A DNA stretch of 64,000 nucleotides from Hepsetus odoe (lineage: Eukaryota; Chordata; Actinopteri; Characiformes; Hepsetidae): contig CM029381.1 of NCBI GenBank assembly GCA_017165825.1, positions 4,091,865-4,155,864 on the forward strand, written 5' to 3'. Below are positions 44,372 through 53,644 of the stretch, in pieces (the stretch's first letter is position 1; the number at the start of each line of letters is the position of its first letter). A program made the position numbers and the translations under genes. The notes beneath the pieces were generated by a model. That model did no database searches, was not told the origin of the DNA, and worked only from the letters and a program-made list of their open reading frames with translations.

Positions 44372-44609
44372 GATGGAGGCACCTACAGCTAAACAACACT
44401 AGAAATCTACACAGAACACACAAAACCACCACCAAAACAAAACACAGACAACACAACAAATTTGGAAACACCCGACAAGTGACAAAAAATAGATAACTTA
44501 CCTTCAACAAGCAAGTCAAAAAAGAAACTCTCCTGTTAAATAGGCTCCTGCACAGAACCTCTCCGCTGGAGAGTCGATCGCAACCCTTCAGTCTGACCAA
44601 GACAAGCGG

Positions 44610-44644
44610 TACACTTGATCTTAGCCAAAAGGCCGAGAAGCGAT
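44610..44644 (-). pseudogene. RNU2: U2 snRNA gene, 5' part (nt 1-35), unit 1
   Basis: An exact match to the first 35 nt of vertebrate U2: ATCGCTTCTCGGCCTTTTGG, then CTAAGATCAAGTGTA. It stops within the branch-point recognition sequence GUAGUA (nt 33-38) where the LINE begins. Transcription would start at 44644 and run to the left into the LINE. Confidence 0.95.
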
Positions 44645-44690
44645 AACCAGAAACACCCACCCTGTGCAAGACCGCCATGTCGCATGTAAG

Positions 44691-44708
44691 ACTCTAGTGG
44701 AGGGTGAA
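44691..44708 (-). promoter_or_regulatory. U2 proximal sequence element (PSE)
   Basis: ttcaccctccactagagt on the minus strand at -47 to -64 from U2 nt 1. Position and the TCACC start fit the vertebrate snRNA PSE bound by SNAPc. A weak octamer-like atgcattt at 44856-44863 (-212 to -219) is where the distal element would be. Confidence 0.5.
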
Positions 44709-44943
44709 CATCTCCCTCCACGACGGTCAGGTCTATATCCCACGCACACCAGAATAACACTTACCCAGGTAAAGGTTGTGGCAGTGGGGCCGAAGCATCT
44801 ACACAGCAACCTGGTCAGGCTCCTGGTAAGTACGTGCTGCTTTTTGATTCGATCAAAATGCATAGCTCTGCAAAAACAGAGCCTTCAAAATACAATTACA
44901 ACATTTTCCTCCACACAAATCTGGAGTTTAAGGCAACAGATTT

Positions 44944-45190
44944 GTGAAAGTGACTATTCTAGTCATTGTGAAACACAGCACAGCACACACTGAGACACAA
45001 CGAAGGTCAAAATCTGCATTTCACCAATACACACCTGTGCAGCAAGGGGCAGCTTTGAAAGTGCCCGGGGAGCAGTGAGGGGCACTGTGCCTTGCTCAAG
45101 GGTGCCTCAGGGCAATCTACTAATGAGGGAATCGAAAAAAAATCTTCTGATTCGAGACCAACTCCCTAACCACTAGGCCACCGAGTCCCC
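44944..45190 (-). mobile_element. tRNA-derived SINE (family A), complete, in U2 spacer of unit 2
   Basis: Tail gtcactttcac (minus) at 44944 and head ggactcggtggcctagtggt at 45190. It is the full version of the copy cut by the gap at 38794. Confidence 0.9.
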
Positions 45191-45330
45191 CATTCACATC
45201 AGATTAGGACAGACACCATGCCTCTGATAAGCATGGACAAAATAGAGAAACGGAAAACTCTACATTGACCATCCATCCATCCATCCATTCTCCTCCGCTT
45301 ATCCAAGGTCGGGTCACGAGGGCAGCAGCT

Positions 45331-45932
45331 TCAGGAGGGATGCCCAGACTTCCCTCTCCCCGGCCACTTCATCCAGCTCCTCCGGGCGGATCCCAAGGCG
45401 TTCCCAGGCCAGCCGAGAGACATAGTCTCTCCAGCGTGTCCTGGCTCTTCCCCGGGGTCTCTTTCCAGTGGGCGTGCCCGGAACACCTCACCAGGGAGGC
45501 GTCCAGGGGTCATCCTAATTAGATGCCCGAGCCACCTCATCTGGCTCCTCTCAATGCGGAGGAGCAGCGGCTCTACTCTGAGCCCCTCCCAGATGACTGA
45601 GCTTCTCACCCTGTCTCTAAGGGAGAGCCCAGACACCCCGAACTCATTTCGGCCGCTTGTATTTGCGATCTCGTTCTTTCAGTCACTACCCACAGCTCGT
45701 GACCATAGGTGAGGGTGGGAACATAGATCGACCGGTAAATTGAGAGCTTTGCCTTTTGGCTCAGCTCCTTCTTCACCATGACGGATCGACACAGAGCCCG
45801 CATCACTGCGGATGCTGCCCCGATCCGCCTGTCGATCTCCCGCTCCATTCTATCCTCACTCGCGAACAAGATCCCGAGATACTTAAACTCCTCCACTTGG
45901 GGCAGGATCTCCTCCCAACCCTGAGAGGGCAC
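45331..45932 (-). pseudogene. Rex3 C-terminal region, copy 2
   Basis: Two frames. The first (45606-45932) has LPQVEEFKYLGILFASEDRM, REIDRRIGAASAVMRAL, IYVPTLTYGHELWVVTERTR and IQAAEMS. The second (45331-45636) has LSLRDRVRSSVIWEGLRVEP, ERSQMRWLGHLIRM and TPGRLPGEVFRARP. It is the region after RT in Rex3. Confidence 0.8.
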
Positions 45933-46987
45933 TCCACCCTTTTCCGGCTGATGACCATGGCCTCAGATTTGGAGGTGCTGATTCTCATCCCAGCCGCTTC
46001 ACACTCGGCTGCGAACCGATCCAGAGAGAGCTGAAGGTCACGGCCTGATGAGGCCAACAGGACAACATCATCTGCAAAAAGCAGTGACCCAATTCTGAGC
46101 CCACCAAACCGGAACCCCTCAACGCCCTGGCTGCGCCTAGCAATTCTGTCCATAAAAATTATGACCAGGATCTGTGACAAAGGGCAGCCCTGGCGGAGTC
46201 CAACTCTCACCGGAAACAGGTTTGAGGGACATGGTCGAATGTCTTCTCCAAGTCCACAAAGCACATGTAGACTGGTTGGGCAAACTCCCATGCACCCTCC
46301 AGGACCCTGCCAAGGGTGTAGAGCTAATCCACTGTTCCGTGACCTGGACGAAAACCACACTGCTCCTCCTGAATCCGAGGTTCGACTCTCCAATGGACCC
46401 TCTTTTCCAGGACCCCTGAATAGACTTTCAACAGGTAGGCTGAGAAGTGTGATCCTAGAAATTCTGTCCATAAAAATTATGAACAGGATCGGTGACAAAG
46501 GGCAGCCCTGGCGGAGTCCAACTCTCACCGGAAACAGGTTCGACTTACTGCCGGCAATGCGGACCAAGCTCTGACACCGATTGTACAGGGACCGGACAGC
46601 CCTTAATAGGGAATCCGACACCCCAAACTCTCGGAGTACACCCCACAGGACTCCCTGAGGGACATGGTCGAATGCCTTCTCCAAGTCCACAAAGCACATG
46701 TAGACTGGTTGGGCAAACTCCCACGCACCCTCCAGGACCCTGCCAAGGGTGTAAAGCTGGTCCACTGTTCCGCGACCTGGACGAAAACCACACTGCTCCT
46801 CCTGAATCCGAGGTTCGACTCTCCAACGGACCCTCCTTTCCAGGACCCCTGAATAGACTTTCCCGGGTAGGCTGAGAAGTGTGATCCCCTCTATAGTTGA
46901 AACACACCCTCCGGTCCCCTTTCTTAAAGAGGGGGACCACCACCCCAGTTTGCCAGTCCAGAGGTACCGTCCCCGATGTCCATGCAA
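45803..46987 (-). pseudogene. Rex3 RT domain, copy 2, with internal duplication
   Basis: 394 open codons. The RT motifs FVDLEKAFDHVPQG, GLRQGCPLSPILFII and FADDVVLLASSGRD are present. Between MDRISR and MDRIARRSQGVEG it repeats an earlier segment, partly in a wrong frame (ITLLSLPVESLFRGPGKEGP...), because 46142-46459 duplicates 46460-46888. The GLRQGCPLS motif therefore occurs twice. RT structure is disrupted. Confidence 0.85.
46142..46888. repeat. tandem duplication inside Rex3 copy 2
   Basis: Unit 1 (46142-46459) and unit 2 (46460-46888) both start aattctgtccataaaaatta. Unit 1 lacks about 110 bp corresponding to 46545-46660. Confidence 0.85.
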
Positions 46988-47055
46988 TGTTGCAGAGGCA
47001 TGTCAACCATTACAGTCCTACAACATCCAGAGCCTTGAGGAACTTTGGGCGGATC

Positions 47056-48535
47056 TTATCCACCCCCGGAGCCCTGCCACCGAGGAGCTTTTTTTCCACC
47101 AGAGATGGAGGAGTCCACCTCTATGTCCCCAGGCTCTGCTTCCTCATCAGAAGGCATGTTGGTGTAATTAAGGAGGTCTTCGAAGTATTCCCCCCACTGA
47201 CCCACAACGTCCCGAGTCGAGGTCAGCAGCACACCATCCCCACTATACACTGTGTTGACTGTGCACTGCTTTCCCCTCCTGAGACGCCGGATAGTGGACC
47301 AGAATCTCCTCGAAGCCGTCTGGAAGTCTTTCTCCATGGCCTCACCAAACTCCTCCCACGCCCGAGTTTTTGCCTCAGCAACCACCAAAGCTGCATTCCG
47401 CTTGGCCTGCCGATACCTATCGGCTGCCTCCAGAGCCCCACTGGCCAAAAAGGCCTGGTAGGACTCCTTCTTCAGCTTGATGGCCTCCCTTACCCCCGAT
47501 GTCCACCAACGGGTTCTAGGGGGTTCCACCGCGACAGGCACCGACCACCTTACGGCCACAGCTCCGGTCAGCCGCCTCGACAATGGAGGCGCGGAACATA
47601 GTCCATTCGGACTCAATGTCCCCCACCTCCCCCAGGACGTGGTTAAAGCTTTGCCGGAGGTGGGAGTTGAAGCTCGTCCTGACAGGGGACTCTGCCAGAC
47701 GTTCCCAGCAGACCCTCACAATACATTTGGGTCTACCAGGCCTGACCAGAATCCTCCCCCATCAATGAAGCCAACTCACCACCAGGTGATGATCAGTTGA
47801 CAGCTCCGCCCCTCTCTTCACCCGAGTGTCCAAGACATGTGGCCGCAAGTCCGATGACACGACCACAAAGTCAATCATTGAACTGCGGCCTAGGGTGTCC
47901 TGGTGCCAGGTGCACATGTGGACACCCTTATGCCTGAACATGGTGTTCGTTATGGACAATCCGTGACGAGCACAAAAGTCCAATAACAAAACACCGCTCT
48001 GGTTTAGAACGGGAGGGCCATTCATCCCAATCACGCCCTTCCAGGTCTCACTGTCATTGCCCACATGAGCATTGAAGTCCCCCAGCAGAACGATGAAGTC
48101 CCCAGCAGGGACGCTCTCTAGCACCCCCTCCAGAGACCCCAGAAAGGGTGGGTATTCCAGACTGCTGTTTGGCGCATAAGCGCAAACAACACTAAGGACC
48201 CGTCCCCCAACCCGAAGGCGGGGGGAGGCCACCCTCTCATCCAGAGTAACTCCAGAGTAGAAGAGAGTCCAGCCCCTCTCAAGGAGACTGGTTCCAGAGT
48301 CAAAGCTGTGCGTAGAGGTGAGTCCAACTATATCTAGCCGAAACTTCTCAACCTCACGCACTAGCTCAGGCTCCTTCCCCACCAGAGAGGTGACATTCCA
48401 CGTCCCTAGAGCCAGCTTATGCAGCCGAGGATCGGACCGCCAAGGCTCCCATCTTCGGCCACCGCCCAGCTCACACTGCACCCGACTTAATTGGCCCCTC
48501 CTACAGGTGGTGAGCCCATGGGAAGGGGGATCCAC
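47056..48535 (-). pseudogene. Rex3 endonuclease and linker, copy 2
   Basis: The endonuclease frame (47762-48535) has LGTWNVTSLVGKEPELVREV, FIVLLGDFNAHVGNDSETW (catalytic Asp/Asn present), GRSSMIDFVVVSSDL and STDHHLVVSW. About ten residues are missing between FYSGVT and LDERVAS. The linker frame (47056-47616) has CRGGTP-like PPRTRWWTSG and KKESYQAFLASGALEAADRY and opens the RT region. Frame breaks separate them. Confidence 0.85.
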
Positions 48536-48960
48536 GTTGCCTCTTCGGGCTGTGCCCGGCCGGGCCCCATGGGTGAAGGCCCGACCACCAGGCGCTCGCT
48601 ATCGGGCCCAACCTACAGGCCTGGCTCCAGAGGGAGGCCCCGGTGACCCACGTCCGGGCAAGGTAAAACATAATCCAAAATTGGTTCTCATCATAAGAGG
48701 TCTGAACCACTCTTTGTCTCTTCCCTCACCTAGGATCTGTTTGCCTTGGGTGCCCCTACCAGGGGCATAAAGCCCCCGACAAGCTGCCAGGATCAGTGGG
48801 ACACGCAAAGCCCTCCACCACGATAAGGTGGTGGTTCGAGGAGGGGTACATTGACCAAAGAAAACAAAACCAAATGAAGAACCAAAAGAAAAAGAATCAG
48901 CAAGCCACTAAAAATACATTCCCCTTCCAAACAAGTGAGCGCACACTGACCAACAAGCAC

Positions 48961-48977
48961 CTATCTTTTGTTCAGAC
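48961..48977 (-). promoter_or_regulatory. U2 snRNA 3' box (unit 2)
   Basis: gtctgaacaaaagatag on the minus strand, about 12 nt past U2 unit 2's 3' end, conserved with unit 1. Confidence 0.6.
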
Positions 48978-48988
48978 ACAGGAAAAAA

Positions 48989-49138
48989 GCACACCATTCC
49001 CGGAAATACTGCAATACCAGGTTGATGCATGGAACGGACGGAGCAAGCTCCCTTTACCGTTTCCCTGTTCTAAAAATCAATTTAATATGCAGTCCTCATA
49101 TAGAGGACATATCAGATATTAAACTGATAAGAACAGAT
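48989..49138 (-). pseudogene. RNU2: U2 snRNA gene, 3' part, unit 2
   Basis: The same U2 segment as in unit 1 (from TCTGTTCTTATCAGTTTAAT to the 3' end), here with a better Sm-site region (GATTTTTAGAAC). It is again cut at nt 38/39 by the poly(A) end of a LINE. The 5' part of this copy is not found in the window. Confidence 0.9.
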
Positions 49139-51552
49139 TTTTTTTATTTTTTTTATTTTATTTATATATTGTCACTGTATACAATTATTCATTCATGCCT
49201 TTGTTTTTACATTTTGTCTTTTAATACATTCCATGTATTTAAACGGATTTTCTTTTCCTTGTTAAAACTCTACACAATTATTTAAAAGTCATAAATGAAA
49301 TTTAAAGAGTTTTAAAATTCTAACCTGTTTAAAAAAAAGACACGTTTGGAATGTGTATAAAATTATAAGAACAATTTAGACAAGCCGTAAAAACCAAATA
49401 ACATAATATCAACACAAATAAATAAATAAATAAATAAATGGTAAAATCTACTAAATAAACGACAATTTCTAAAAGATATTACAAAATCCATTGAAAGTTT
49501 CGGTCTTCAAGCCAGGGCCAGTCTTTCGTGGCCTCACTCTGTCTCCTGTCCAAGACACATAACCGGTCACTTCTGGTTACAGAGGAGATCCTCCCCCAAT
49601 GGCCCGCTGCTCCAGCAAAAGGTCATTCGGGTGCATCTACGAGCGATCAAGACCGGTGCTGGCAGAGACCTTCCTGCGTGTGACCCCGCCTCCCTCCTCC
49701 GAATGTCATCGTGCGGCATACCCTCGGACTGTAGATGTCACCAGCTTTTCCATGGCGTGGAGGGATGCCGTCACGTGCTTCCCCACCAGCAGGTTTCTGG
49801 ATGTCCAAATGGCTTCCTTAACACTGTTTAAGGTGAGCCAGAGCTCGCTGAATTTGTCTGCTGGTAACGTTTCGGCCCTGGCCCACCCCGTTCACCGCTA
49901 GCCGGTACGTCAATGTCGGGACCTCCTCTGCTGGCAGGCTCGGGCATTGCAGGGTGGCGGTTATGGCCCACAGGTCCCTTGCCAGGCCGCACTCCCAGAG
50001 GGCATGTTGCACAGTTTCTGGCACGTTGCAACCCGCGCTGGGACACGTAGATGTCTGTGCCATTCCCCAGGAGTGCATCACGGCCCTGACCAGGAGGACC
50101 TCGTGAGCCGCCATCCATGACAGGTCTTTGTGCTTGTTTAGGAGTCAGGAATAGGCTGCATTGCGCCATGCTATTTTTGCCTCCTCTAGAGTGAGGCTCC
50201 CTGTCTTGAACAACAGAAACCATAGATTTTGCGTTTCTTAAAATTGTAATGTCTTAAAATTGTAAATTCCTCTCAAAAATGTCTTTATAAAACCAAGATG
50301 TCGAAGGGGAGGTTAAACGACACTGGAGTTCTCAAGTCCAATTTCAATATTCCTATGCTCCGCAAGTACGTTCCAGTCCAAAACTTGACAAAGGCTGCTG
50401 TCTAATTTTCTTTGGAAGCACTGGTCACATAATTCACATGAAGAGCCGTATACTTGCTTCCTAAAAACAAAAGGGGATCAGGAAGTCCTTTTCCTCCATT
50501 TTCTTTTCTTCTTTTGACTACTTCTCTTCTCACTCTTTCCCATCTTGACCCCCACAGGAAGTAGAACACTGCTCTCTCATATTCTAAGAGGAAGGATCTG
50601 GGGGGCGGAAAAACACAACACAGCAGTAAGAGCAATGGTAAAATTACAGCCTTGATAATTAAAATTTTCCCTTCCATGGTCAATTTCCTTGTACTCCAAA
50701 ACCCCAGTCGTTGTCTGACTTTCCCTAACACCTCTGGCCAATTTCTCTCCCCGCCTCCTTTTTTATCAAATTTAATTCCTAAAACTTTAAGATCCTTAAA
50801 AACCATTTCAAGTCCCTCTTTGTCTACCTTTCCCCACGGACCGAAGAGCTGGGCCTCGGACTTGTTCCTATTCAATCTAGCGGCCGAGGCCCGACCGTAC
50901 CAGTCAGTCACGTCCAGTGCTCTTTGAATAGATGTAATGTCTGTGCACAATAAGGTGACATCGTCCATGTACAACACACACTTAGCCGTCAGTCCGCTTG
51001 TCCCTGGAACTTCTAGTCCTTTGATCCATTTATCCCTTCTCAAGATCTGTGCCAGTGGCTCGATACAAGCCACATACAAGAGCGGAGATAACGGACACCC
51101 CTGATGGACACAGCTGCGTATAATTATCGCTTTTGATAGGTGCCCGTTAACGAGGATTCTACTGGTCATTCCATCATATAGCAATCCCACCCAAGCTCTG
51201 AACTTCCCTGGGAAACCCATTTTTTGCAGTACCTGAAACAGGTACTGGTGCGAGACTCGATCAAAAGTTTTTTCAAAATCTAGATTAATGACTGCCAGCC
51301 TGATGTTTCTGTCTCTCGCATAACAGATGGCGTCTCTGATCAGTACGAGGCTGTCTGTGATCTTTCTCCCTGGCACAGCACATGCTTGATCCGGGTGGAT
51401 CACGTCCCCTAAAACCGTCGACATACGTGTGGCTAAAATTTTACTAAAAAGTTTGCAGTCGGTATTTAAAAGGGTAATTGGTCTACAATTTCTAATGTCC
51501 GTTCTGTTATCTTTTTTATAAAGCAAGGAGACTATCCCCAGCCTAAAACTGC
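49139..51552 (-). mobile_element. Tx1-type (Keno-like) LINE in U2, copy 2, 5'-truncated
   Basis: A poly(A)-type tail (interrupted T run 49138-49168) abuts U2 unit 2 at the same base as in copy 1. The element runs through the RT C-terminal region to about 51552 and stops within the RT entry region, joined to unrelated DNA without U2 sequence. Confidence 0.9.
50402..51552 (-). pseudogene. Tx1-type LINE RT domain, copy 2
   Basis: About 380 LINE codons open after 25 codons of flank. They hold RLGIVSLLYKKDNRTDIRNC, AVINLDFEKTFDRVSH (first catalytic Asp; A to T change), HQGCPLSPLLY, VLYMDDVTLLC (YMDD) and ERNWPEVLGKVRQRLGFW. The upstream endonuclease is absent and the frame ends before the C-terminal knuckle, which lies frameshifted at 49818-50223. 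Confidence 0.85.
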
Positions 51553-52455
51553 CATACATCCTCACATTGAGGATGTAAAATAGAACATAGAAGTAGAATA
51601 TAATTAGGAATAGAACATAGAACACAGAATAGAATTAGGATTTACACTCTTGCTGTAAAAAGACAATGATTAAAAAAAGTGTTCTTATTAAGCGATTTCT
51701 TCCACGTTATACACAATCTTTCCCAAATGTTCAGTTCTGCTATTTGACCACACGAGAGAACCCAAGATCCATCAAAGAACATATTGTACTTTTTGCAGTA
51801 CAATACCATGTCGTTACTGTTTAGCTGTATTAATAGTAAGAGCAGTAATGATTCCGTCCCAATGGCTTATTGCTTTTATTGTTCAGATATTTTTTAGTTC
51901 TTAATGTCTGTCAAATTTAGCTTTAAAACTATCCTGATTGTTATCACACACAGACTAAAACACGACAGAGATATTTTAGACTGGCAGACAATGGACGCCG
52001 CGCGCCAGTTACTATGGCAGTACGCGAACACAGATGACGTCACAATTATCAATTCAACTCGGGGAGACAGCGCTTTTAAGACCTTTAGCTGGGTGAGATG
52101 TGATCAAATCTTCAGGACACCTTAAAGCTCTTTGAAAAGCCACTCTAAGCACTTCTGTTTCCTTTAACAAAACATTAGACATTAAGCATTAAGAAAAAAA
52201 ATAGAAAATAAAGTAAACTACAGACCTAGATTTCATGATTTCAAGTGTAATTATGGAAAATCAACCAAAAAAAAAAAAATCCAAGAAAACATGAAACATA
52301 TGCTGCATTGAGTTAAAACAAACAAAATAACAATGGATGTGCAGAACTAGTAAGGTTATGTATGTGAATGTGTGTTGATCTCTTCAGTCATTTCCTACTG
52401 TTTATACATGAACAAGAAATCTGCAGAACTAAATTTTGTGAAGTGAAAATATCCA
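51553..52455. other. unassigned stretch past LINE copy 2
   Basis: Begins with a tandem-like block of agaacatagaa-type words (51590-51640). One candidate exon (51991-52092) is listed separately. Otherwise nothing recognised. Confidence 0.4.
51991..52092 (+). CDS. candidate first coding exon, unrecognised
   Basis: ATG followed by 34 open codons (MDAARQLLWQYANTDDVTII and on), ending phase 0 at a GTGAGA donor. It is CpG-rich in an AT-rich neighbourhood and has a perfect CRE palindrome TGACGTCA at 52035-52042. No family recognised and no next exon identified. Confidence 0.25.
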
Positions 52456-52456
52456 G

Positions 52457-52566
52457 CACCCGGGGAGCAGTGACGGTGATGTCACCTTGCTCAAAGTACC
52501 CCGGGTTTAAACCCATGATCTTCAGATATTGGGGCCTAATACCTATCTACTAGGCCACCACTGCCC
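52457..52566 (-). mobile_element. SINE (family A) fragment
   Basis: Body and head only (gggcagtggtggcctagtag on the minus strand). Confidence 0.7.
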
Positions 52567-52812
52567 GTGTTTAGGGTTCAGTTTAAATAAAACCAAACAA
52601 AAAAAAAAAAAAACTAAGCTCCCAATTTAAAGATTGTGGGTTAGAGTCCCAAATCAGGACACATGAAGTTCCCTTGTGCAGAGTACAATCCCCAACACTG
52701 CTCCCTGGGTGCTGGAGGTAAGGCTGCCCACTGTAATACTGCGAGAGCTAGTCGCAGAGGAAACATATAATGAAAGTAAGAACACAAGACAGCACCCAGT
52801 GCACCACATCAT

Positions 52813-53054
52813 AGTGAAAGTGACTATTCTTGTCATTGCGAGGTCACAGCACAGCACGCAGTGAGCCACAACGAAATTGGACCTCTGCATTTAACCCATG
52901 CAAACACCGTGCAGCTATGAAAGCGCACAGGAAGCAGTGATGGGGACAGTACCTTGCTCAAGGGTACTTCAGGGCAACCTACTGGTAAGGGGTTTGAACC
53001 CACAATCTTCCGAACCTGTGGCTAGCTCCCTAACCACTAAGCCACCACTGCCCC
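52813..53054 (-). mobile_element. tRNA-derived SINE (family A)
   Basis: Complete: tail gtcactttcact and head ggggcagtggtggcttagtg on the minus strand. It abuts a second copy. Confidence 0.9.
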
Positions 53055-53059
53055 AAAAA

Positions 53060-53236
53060 TTCTGACCTCTGCATTTAACCCATGCAAACACTGTGCAGCA
53101 GCTATAAAAGCACCCAGGAAGCAGTGACAGGGACAGTACCTTGCTCAAGGGTACATCAGGGCAACCTACTGGTGAGGGAATCAATCCCACAATCTTCCGG
53201 GCCTGGGCCAATTCCCTAACTACTAGGCCACCATGG
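53060..53236 (-). mobile_element. tRNA-derived SINE (family A), tail-less tandem copy
   Basis: The second copy lacks the tail and starts within the body (gacctctgcatttaacccat), in the same orientation as the first. This may be a tandem duplication rather than a second insertion. Confidence 0.8.
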
Positions 53237-53377
53237 ACACCACGGCACGGCACAGCACATGATTTGTGAAAATATCACATCATCCTTAAACTGTAGTTAT
53301 TAAAAAAAAATAGAAATACAGTGCTGGTCCATATGCTTATTGGCCAGTTATAGGGGAGGAGAGAAAAAAAAAAAATA

Positions 53378-53502
53378 GAGGCTTTGTCCAGCACTACCTC
53401 CATTGGTTTCCTGATCAAGACCCTTAACCTCAAGTTGCTCCAGGGGGAAAGTCCCTGCGGTTAAGAAACGGTAAACTAAATGCTGTAAATGTAATGCACA
53501 GT
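53378..53502 (+). mobile_element. SINE (family B) fragment
   Basis: Body ttcctgatcaagacccttaa and a shortened tail taaactaaatgctgtaaatg. Confidence 0.6.
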
Positions 53503-53568
53503 CTTATGGCATTCCTAACTTTTCTTTTAAGTTTAAGTGTTTAAGTGGGGCTTTTGGAGATAATTTTC

Positions 53569-53574
<6 letters not shown>

Positions 53575-53610
<36 letters not shown>
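53575..53610. repeat. (AT)n microsatellite
   Basis: AT run close to the end of inverted arm Y. Confidence 0.95.
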
Positions 53611-53617
<7 letters not shown>

Positions 53618-53644
53618 TCATGTATAAAATCATTCGAGGTTTTT

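Larger units (their letters stand above)
39264..44609 (-). mobile_element. Tx1-type (Keno-like) LINE in the U2 snRNA gene, copy 1
   Basis: The 3' end is a poly(A) tail (T run 39264-39281 on the plus strand) set directly against U2 nt 38/39. The 5' end at 44609 is set directly against U2 nt 35. Two or three U2 bases (nt 36-37/38) are lost and there is no target duplication. It encodes ORF1 (44371-43113) and ORF2 (about 43080-39700), both broken. The Tx1 group of L1 contains the U2-specific fish LINE Keno, and the position and ORFs agree with it. Copies 2 and 3 lie at 49139-51552 and 60628-64000. Confidence 0.9.
45261..48856 (-). mobile_element. Rex3 LINE copy 2, near full length, with 10-bp target duplication
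   Basis: The element is 45271-48846, flanked by TACATTGACC at 45261-45270 and 48847-48856. Its 3' end is a (GGAT)n repeat (minus strand), as in Rex3. The 5' end reads cccctcctcgaaccaccacc. It sits in the spacer of U2 unit 2; unit 1 has the empty site at 38981-38990. It holds a 318-bp internal duplication and several frame breaks. Confidence 0.92.

Noticed and set aside
45331..45636. Host gene on the minus strand
   Set aside because: The peptide (RSQMRWLGHLIRM) is the C-terminal part of the Rex3 polyprotein.
49818..50223. Separate small proteins near 50 kb
   Set aside because: They are frameshifted C-terminal pieces of the Tx1-type ORF2, as shown by comparison with copy 3.
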